Positions 57,906-64,000 of a stretch of 64,000 nucleotides of DNA are shown here, in pieces. Location: positions 19,613,001 to 19,677,000 of the forward strand of contig JARWIR010000010.1 of the NCBI GenBank assembly GCA_029959085.1, given 5' to 3'. Below the pieces are notes generated by a model. It had not been told where the DNA came from. It did no database searches and saw only the letters and a list, made by a program, of their open reading frames with translations. A program made the position numbers and the translations under genes. Source of the DNA: Nemophila menziesii (taxonomy: Eukaryota; Streptophyta; Magnoliopsida; Boraginales; Hydrophyllaceae). Every line of letters starts with the position of its first letter. The stretch's first letter is position 1.

Positions 57906-58078
57906 ATTTTAGTTTAAATTGAAGTTAGGTAGAAAGTGTATGTATAGTATATGTATTATATCACACCTTGTAAGTGATGTGTAGTCTATATAAACAACTC
58001 TTCTTATGTAATCAAACACACAGAAAAGAAATACAAAATCTTCTTCTATCCTTTATCTTCTTATACTCTAATATATAT

Positions 58079-58901
58079 CCCATCCCATAAATATTGAAAT
58101 TACAGACTGATGTTCTTTCAGTAGGATAAAACTATAATTTTTGCAAGTCTCTTATATTCACAGTATGATATTTTTTATATTTTTCTTCTAATCAAATTTC
58201 AAAGTTGCAATTTCATATTACTAAATTCATCTTAAAATAAAAGAAAAAGTTGTAATGTTGAGGAGTATAAAGTTAAAACATGTGATATTTGTATGTATCT
58301 TAACCCAGAGACTTCAATTATATGGTTGCAGATACATGATACGGTCTTGCAAATTGCAGTTTTAAATTTTATATACATGACTAACAATTACATGGAGATG
58401 TCTCTATGGCATATCAAGCATTTAAACCTGAGTAAACACACTTCTCTCTAAGCATTCGTTTCTCTTCCTCAATGTAACCAAGATCACCTTTTCTCTTCTC
58501 ATTATTTGAAAGAAAAGTTCTTCTCTTTCCAAGACAGAGCTAGTGCCAGCTCCTCTCTTTGAATAAGTGTACGTGACCCTTGTTTTCTGTCATCGGGGAT
58601 GTTGCAGTTTACTCTATTTTCGGATGAATGGGTCTGATTATAAGTCGTGAAAATTCTTCATTCCAAATGGATGAAAAATATATTTTATCTTATTATTCAT
58701 TGCATATCATATTGAATTCATTGTAGACATTGTTTCGAAAAGATTTGGTGCATCAAATTTTAGGAAATTTGGAAATACTTAACATCAAAACGTAAGCCAA
58801 ATGTAAAGTATGTGCACTTTCATATGTAAGTATTAAAAAATAATGTCTAACTTCAACCATTTCAATGACTAAAAAAAAGCTTGATTGTTTGAAATGCTTA
58901 C
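58079..58901. repeat. Block E continuation with the conserved exon-like segment
   Basis: Matches 28,590-29,432, best at 58,425-58,670. The minus-strand Lys/Glu-rich reading has the same frames and the same interrupting stops as in block D, so it was already broken before the two blocks separated, or it is not coding. Confidence 0.6.
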
Positions 58902-59054
58902 CTGACTGGGGGACTCATTGAGTAAACTTGCCAGTGCAGAAGGTAGAGACTCGGAATAAACACCTTGAGACTTGTTGAGACTAATGAGCCATTGGTTTTC
59001 AAATAAAACGTTGTTTCTAGATAGAGAGAAGAGTATTGATGTTGATGACGCCAT
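58902..59054 (-). pseudogene. RNA pseudouridine synthase exon 1, copy Ea
   Basis: Keeps ATG and an open exon: MASSTSILFSLSRNNVLFEN then QWLISLNKSQGVYSE and LASLLNES, ending at a GTAAG donor. No exon 2 follows on the minus strand; the Lys/Glu-rich segment lies there instead. It is open as an exon but cannot give an enzyme, because the catalytic exon is absent. Confidence 0.82.
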
Positions 59055-59321
59055 TAATGCTTTGTTATGTTTGTTAGTTTAATATGAGCAGTAGAGGTGG
59101 TGATAGGGGCTTCGGGTGATTTTCTAAATTTTTGAGATCATTTTTGGAAGAATTTAAGTGGGTTTGTGTTGACATTTTGGCTATTGTTAATACACGAGTA
59201 TATTTGGCTAAGTCCACATACATATCATCATATAATGTATATGCACAAACCAATAAGGTACGTCTAATTCCAACCCTTTCATTCTATTTACTTCAACAAG
59301 GTAAATTTTCAAAATTCTTAC

Positions 59322-59475
59322 TCGACTCGGCGGACTCATTGAGTAGACTCGGCAGAGCAGAGAGTAAAGACTCACAGTAAACATTTTGAGGCTTATTGAG
59401 AGCAATGAGCCATTGGTCTTCGAATAACACGTCGATTTTAGATAGAGAGAAGAGTGCTCATCTAGATTACACAGT
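59322..59475 (-). pseudogene. RNA pseudouridine synthase exon 1, copy Eb
   Basis: Reads VLFEDQWLIALNKPQNVYCE and LLSALPSLLNES, close to the family consensus, with a GTAAG donor. The first codons contain two stops (TAA, TGA), and the start position reads ACT. It lies about 270 bp upstream of copy Ea, so the 5' part of the gene is duplicated in tandem here. Confidence 0.82.
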
Positions 59476-60660
59476 TAGTGTTTTGTTACGTTTTATATCT
59501 TTTGATATGAACGGTTGAGGTGATGAAAGGGTCTTTGGGAAGTTTTCAAAAGTTTTAGGGTCGTTTTTTGGGGGGATTTAAATGGGGTTGTGTTACCATC
59601 TTGATAAAGGTCAGGGGTTTTGAGATTTTTCAGAGGAAGGTGGTGGTCAATGAAGGTGATGGACTGGCCACATTTAATTTATCTATTTTTCATGCTCATA
59701 TTTTTTGACCATAGGGATCCGGGTGGTATATTAATAGACTAAATAAAATGAAGAGGACACATAGATTTAATACTTATCATGGATAACAGAAATATGAAAA
59801 AGGATTAACATTGTCACGAAAAAAAAAGTTAAGAACCAAAATTTTATGTTTACAAGATAAGGATTAATTTGTCAAAGAAGTTGAAAGATAAAAAAACCAA
59901 ATAGGTTGTTTGCCCTGACAAGAAAAACGAGCTAGCGTTTTATGAACATAGCAGTTAAACTAAAGCTTACGTAAATAACACCAGCATCCAATAATCACAT
60001 TTTTTTCCAGCAAGGGGTTAATTTGCAAGTTTAATTATATATAGGGATTTGTAGTTTAATTTGCACATAATATAGGGATATATAATGAAATTTTTGCATA
60101 ATATAAGGACCTACAGTGTACCGTTTTCACTTCCGACATATCAGTTGCAAATAGAGTAGTTATTAAACAGACAAGAATTCCCATTAAGATGATAAGTAGT
60201 GGATAAGAAATATAGCTGAATATTCATGTCTTTTCCAAAAGATGACAATGATGCAATAAATGTTGTTCATGATGATTCAACAAATAACCCAAATAAATCG
60301 GATCTTATCCCCGTAATGTCGCCTACATTATCACTTACATTATTTACAATAGACTGCAAAAATGGAATTTGCGAGTTGATTATGCATATGATTACTACTC
60401 TTGTTCCTAAGGACCTCGGAACTTGTAGCGGTGAGGGTCAAGGGGTTCGACGGAAACTCTATATTGATAGGAGTCCCGTGCATAGGGGTATTTTGTCACT
60501 TGTTATCATTCTATTAGTTTGCCAGGGGTAGTGCTGTTCAATTGGTATGATGCAAGTTTTGCATAAATACCATGGAAACTATAAAGAAATTAACTAAAAG
60601 ATGTTGACTGCACTGGATCCCCTCTGGTCTCTGAAAACATAAGTCCGTTAGTTCTCCGAA
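59476..60660. repeat. Upstream flank of block E
   Basis: Contains GTTTTAGGGTCGTTTTTTGG near 59,550 and the flanking phrases shared with 8,500-9,350, 16,250-17,170, 24,534-25,230 and 47,206-47,880. The plus-strand frame 60,226-60,531 exists only in this copy; the others have shifts there, so I do not call it a gene. Confidence 0.6.
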
Positions 60661-60705
60661 ACATAAGTCCGTCAGTGTAAAATCTCTATATTACTTTTTT
60701 GGGTC

Positions 60706-62058
60706 AATTACCCAAGGAGACTTGAGAAAAATCAATGTGCCACTTAGGAGCTAGTCAATTCCTCTCTCCTTCTTAGAGGCCAATAAAATGTCCAATGTCA
60801 TAACTACCCTTCTAGTGCATATAAGACAAAAAAATATATTATTTCTCTCTCCTCCACTACCATTACTCTCTCTCCTCCATTACCATTAATCTCTCTCTTC
60901 CTTTATCATTTTTTCTCTCTCCTCTTTCATTAATTATCAAATATTTTCCAGCTCCGACCACAACCACCGATCACCGCCGGCCGCCTCCGGCCACCGCCGG
61001 AAAAAGTTCTGAGCGTGGAAAAAAGTTTTGAGTCTGGAAAATAGTTCTGAGTCTGGAAAAAAATTATGAGTCTGAGTGCAAAAATTCTGAGTCTGAGTGC
61101 AAAAGTTCTGAGTCTGAGTGCAAAAGTTCTGAGTCTGAGTGCAAATGTTCTGAGTCTGAGTGCAAAAGTTCTGAGTCTGAGTTCAAAAGTTCCATTAACG
61201 CCAGATTTTTAATCGCCAACAGTGTTGAGCGCAAAAGTTCTGAGTCTGAGTGCAAAAGTTCTGAGTCTGAGTGCAAAAGTTCTGAGTCTGAGTGCAAAAG
61301 TTCTGAGTCTGAGTGCAAAAGTTCTGAGTCTGAGTGCAAAAGTTCCATTAACGCCAGATTTTTAATCGCCAACAGTGTTGAGCGCAAAAAGTTCTGTGTG
61401 CAAATGTTCTGAGCGCAAAAGTTCTGAGCGCAAAAGACCAAAAATAAACAGAAACACGAAGCAAGAACAAATCTGCTACATAAACTTGCTGAGCATCTCG
61501 AATCGACTTGCTACCGGAGATCCAAGCTTCTTCTTCACAAATATAAGCACAAAAACAACTTCGTTTATCCATGACTTTCAAATCCGATCTTAGAGATTAT
61601 TGTGCAGCAGATCAATTTCTTCCTTCCATGGCGGAACCCTAGATCGAAACTCTATTTCGGATCGGTCAAATCTCCACCTTCACTGCGGTATTCATCGAAG
61701 TTCATGCCAACGGTCTTCTTCTCCGCGCTCTCTTCTTCGGTTGCTTGGTGGCTGCGTGCTTCAAGTGAAGCAATGGAAAGAAGGAATATTATGGAGTGGA
61801 GAAGAGAGGCGTTGATTGTAAGAGGTGAGGAGAGAGGTAGAAAGAGAGAGAGAGAGAGAAATATTTCTGAAAATGTAATTTAGGATTTAAAAGATATTAT
61901 GATAATATTTAGTATATATAGAGAATAAAAAAGGGTAGGAAAGTAATTGGGAAATTAGGTTCTAGTGTTAAAATTAGTTTGTGGCCTTTAGTAAGAAGAG
62001 CCAAAAGAGGCGGTCTTATTAGGTCTCGGTGTAGTGATTTCAAGACCCTTTGGGTAAT
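60706..62058. mobile_element. Insertion with short inverted termini and a 21-bp minisatellite
   Basis: The left end ATTACCCAAGGAGACTTGA and the complement of the right end ATTACCCAAAGGGTCTTGA form an imperfect inverted repeat of about 19 bp. The sequence outside rejoins the block seen uninterrupted at 49,295-49,370. AATCTCTA-plus-T-run words occur on both sides (60,681 and 62,059), suggesting a duplication, but I cannot fix its length. The interior has CT-rich gene-like leader tracts (60,840-60,950), GC-rich CACCGCCGG words, the minisatellite and a leader-like tract at 61,580-61,720. Superfamily undetermined; possibly Mutator-like with captured gene sequence. Confidence 0.55.
61010..61435. 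repeat. 21-bp minisatellite with a higher-order unit
   Basis: The unit AAAAGTTCTGAGTCTGAGTGC repeats about 12 times. A 153-bp higher-order repeat is marked by TTCCATTAACGCCAGATTTT at 61,190 and 61,343. The 21-bp period keeps the minus strand open (LLHSDSE repeats), which explains a 125-codon frame that I do not accept as a gene. Confidence 0.93.
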
Positions 62059-63500
62059 AATCTCTACTTTTTTTTACCAATATTTTTTTTATGGTAACAT
62101 TAAATTATACATTAAAAAAATTAAATTTTAATTGGAAAATAATTTTTAAAATCTGTGGAGTTAAAATAATTTTGGAGAACCAGAAAATATTAGTATAATT
62201 TTTTTGACTGACTTGAGTGATACAATATAAGAATTTTTTTTTCATGGATACCTATTGATTTAAGTTCTGACAAATAAATAACTAAGTTTACAAAAATGAC
62301 AAGCACATACCTAATATTAATTTTTTTGTCTTATGTTAGTATCCGCTGTCAGTTTGTCGTTAAATCTCACGTGTCAATAACGTGGCTATCTTTTTTTTTC
62401 CATAATAAAGTGTCTTATTTTACAAAAGTGGACAAATAAGTACCCAACATTATTTTTTACAAATAACATTTAACATGAAACTTCACTGTTGTTACTAACA
62501 AAAGACAAAAAACATAACGTTGAGTCTATGTTTGTCACTTTTGAAAACTTGGGTACTTATTTGTCCAAATCGCAAAACAGTGGTTATCTACAAAAAAAAT
62601 TTCCTTACAATATAATTCTTAAACTTTTGTGTATCAAATTTATTTTAACTCCTAATAAATTTCTTTTTATTGATTTAGTCCTTCTGAAAGAAGAATTCGA
62701 CCCCTTGGATGACGAGATACTTTTAGAGTACTATATACAAATATGACCACCAGATTATGATGATCATCTTCGGAAATATTCCATTCTACCAAAAGTACAT
62801 TAGCGGCAAGGAGAAAATCCCTGACGACAACATACCACAATGCTATTTTAAATTCTTTCTCTTGCTTCAGAAATGGTTTATGCGTTAGCATGAGTTGCGA
62901 TTTTCATCACAAGAAAGTTAGAGTAGATGAAAGTAAGAGCACCGAGAAAGACGTGTTAATGGTACTGAATATTGCGTTTGATAAAGGTAGTTTTGCAGTA
63001 TTAAAATATAAGGTATAAATATTGATAACAAGAATTTTTCCATACTCTAATAATGTTAATTTTTTTGAGGTAATATGTAAATGTAACAAAAAAAATGATA
63101 GTTGTACTAAATATTAAAAGATATCTTGAAGTTCTATTATATTATACTTGTTTTATCTAACGTTTTAATAAATTACTTGAAAAGAGAACTAATTTTATTT
63201 CAAATAAGGATAAAGAGTACGCGTACTTAAGGTAATTTAAAAATTCTTGAATTACTCTCTATAAATGAATAGATACAAAATGTTGTATAACATTGAACGA
63301 GTTATTCTCAAATTTTATAGAATGTCAAGTTTCTTAGCTTAACTTTTTAAAAATTGACATCTATTACATTTCTTCATTATTTTATATTTTAATTAAATAC
63401 CTTTATTTATATTAAAATAATTAAATTGATTTATAGTTTTGTTCAAGATCTTTATAATTTATACAAGTTTTTTGAATCTTCTAATTGGCCTAAATTTGAG
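62059..63500. repeat. Duplicated non-coding block, copy F
   Basis: Matches 49,330-50,880 closely, ending with the shared GGCCTAAATTTGAGAAT phrase (50,832 and 63,489). No gene is seen. The same hydrophobic minus-strand reading as in the other copies is present near 62,900-63,000 (FSVLLLSSTLTFLV). Confidence 0.6.
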
Positions 63501-64000
63501 AATCCATCCATTCTATTAATCTTCGTACAGAAAAGTCAGAGTTAAACCAATAAACAAAAAAAGACACGTTCACGAAACGCTCTCTAGAGGCGACTTACGA
63601 GCTAAGAGTTACGGTTTTCTCTTCAATCAATCTCTATCAATAGACATTAGCTTTCAACCAGGTTAATCATAAGGATTTATTATCTGATTCCTAGATCTAC
63701 GGTGGGATACTCGCAGAGTTTTGAAATTAGGGTTTCAGGTTTTGGGGTTTTTGGGTTAGGGTTCGAGATGAATGAGTCCTCCGTTGGGGTTATCAGTAAC
63801 AGATTCTTACAGGTCTATTACTCCGACAAGTTATTGAAAAGGCAGGATCTATGGTGGTTTAAAAATCCTTAGACACCGAACGGCGGAGTTCGCCATATCA
63901 CGAAGAAGATGGAATCGAGAAAGGGTAAAATCAAAATTTTATTACTTCAGCAAACTAAAATAGTGCAGTACAAGGAAGAACCACATAAACCACACAATAC
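63501..64000 (+). other. Edge sequence with a gene-like leader
   Basis: GAAATTAGGGTTTCAGG and GGGTTAGGGTTCGAG precede an ATG at 63,768 that opens a 34-codon frame (MNESSVGVISNRFLQVYYSD ...) ending at TAG 63,870. The leader is typical of a plant 5' untranslated region or first exon, and the sequence is unlike the repeat block before it. No domain is recognised and the window ends too soon to say more. Confidence 0.35.

Larger units (their letters stand above)
55471..58073 (+). mobile_element. Second Ty1/copia element, internally deleted
   Basis: The 5' LTR is 55,471-55,712 and the truncated 3' LTR about 57,920-58,073, flanked by TATAT (55,466-55,470 and 58,074-58,078). Block D near 28,580 shows the empty site. 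Primer site TGGTATCTAGAGCCA follows the 5' LTR (initiator tRNA-Met type with an extra base). It contains gag, protease and integrase. Reverse transcriptase, RNase H and the first part of the 3' LTR (about 90 bp) are deleted together, joining integrase to mid-LTR. The LTR end reads ATA rather than the usual CA. Confidence 0.9.

Noticed and set aside
60226..60531. 101-codon plus-strand frame
   Set aside because: Homologous flanks at 9,240, 16,760, 25,060 and 47,530 break the frame, so it is not conserved as coding.
61010..61435. CRISPR-like regular repeat spacing
   Set aside because: Units are contiguous without unique spacers, and the sequence is a plant genome.
61064..61441. 125-codon minus-strand frame of LLHSDSE repeats
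   Set aside because: The 21-bp minisatellite is a multiple of three, so one frame stays open by chance. There is no start context or flanking domain.

Overview
This is plant nuclear DNA, most likely from a eudicot. It is AT-rich, has intron-bearing gene remnants with GT..AG borders, and is dominated by LTR retrotransposons with tRNA primer sites (iMet and Asp types), CACTA elements with 3-bp target duplications, a Mutator-like foldback element and MITEs. I cannot name the species. I found no gene that is certainly intact, no RNA gene and no CRISPR array.

Layout. 1-3,600: a fragment resembling the spacer of an Athila-type element, a frameshifted RNase H-like pseudogene (+), and a minus-strand ubiquitin-conjugating (E2) gene broken by one nonsense codon. 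3,600-25,200: a locally duplicated block whose core is a two-exon RluA-family RNA pseudouridine synthase gene on the minus strand, now all pseudogenes (copies A, B1, B2, C). Into it have inserted a solo Athila-like LTR (9,354-11,155), a CACTA MITE (15,966-16,243) and a 3.6-kb CACTA element (20,921-24,530). The last carries exon pieces of a host gene that I read as phosphatidylinositol 4-kinase beta. 25,200-29,770 and 53,800-60,650: two further related blocks (D and E) that keep only exon 1 of the synthase. Block D is interrupted by a solo LTR (26,219-28,399) and a Ty1/copia element (29,777-47,200). That copia element is itself split by a full-length Ty3/gypsy Athila element (32,261-44,925) with gag, pol and a second env-like ORF. 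Block E is interrupted by a second, internally deleted copia element (55,471-58,073). 47,896-49,218: a Mutator-like foldback element with CAC/GTG microsatellites on opposite arms. 60,706-62,058: an inverted-terminus insertion with a 21-bp minisatellite.

Relative ages follow from nesting and LTR divergence counted by eye: the outer copia LTRs differ at about 20 of 300 sites, the nested Athila LTRs at about 25 of 1,565. The duplicated synthase blocks predate both. Target-site duplications were found for seven of the insertions (ACAAG, AAGTT, ATTGT, ATTCA, TATAT, CTT, CGT) and an imperfect 9-bp one for the Mutator-like element, which fixes most element borders to the base.

No operon-like cooperation exists here; the interest lies in the duplication history, gene capture and nested insertion.
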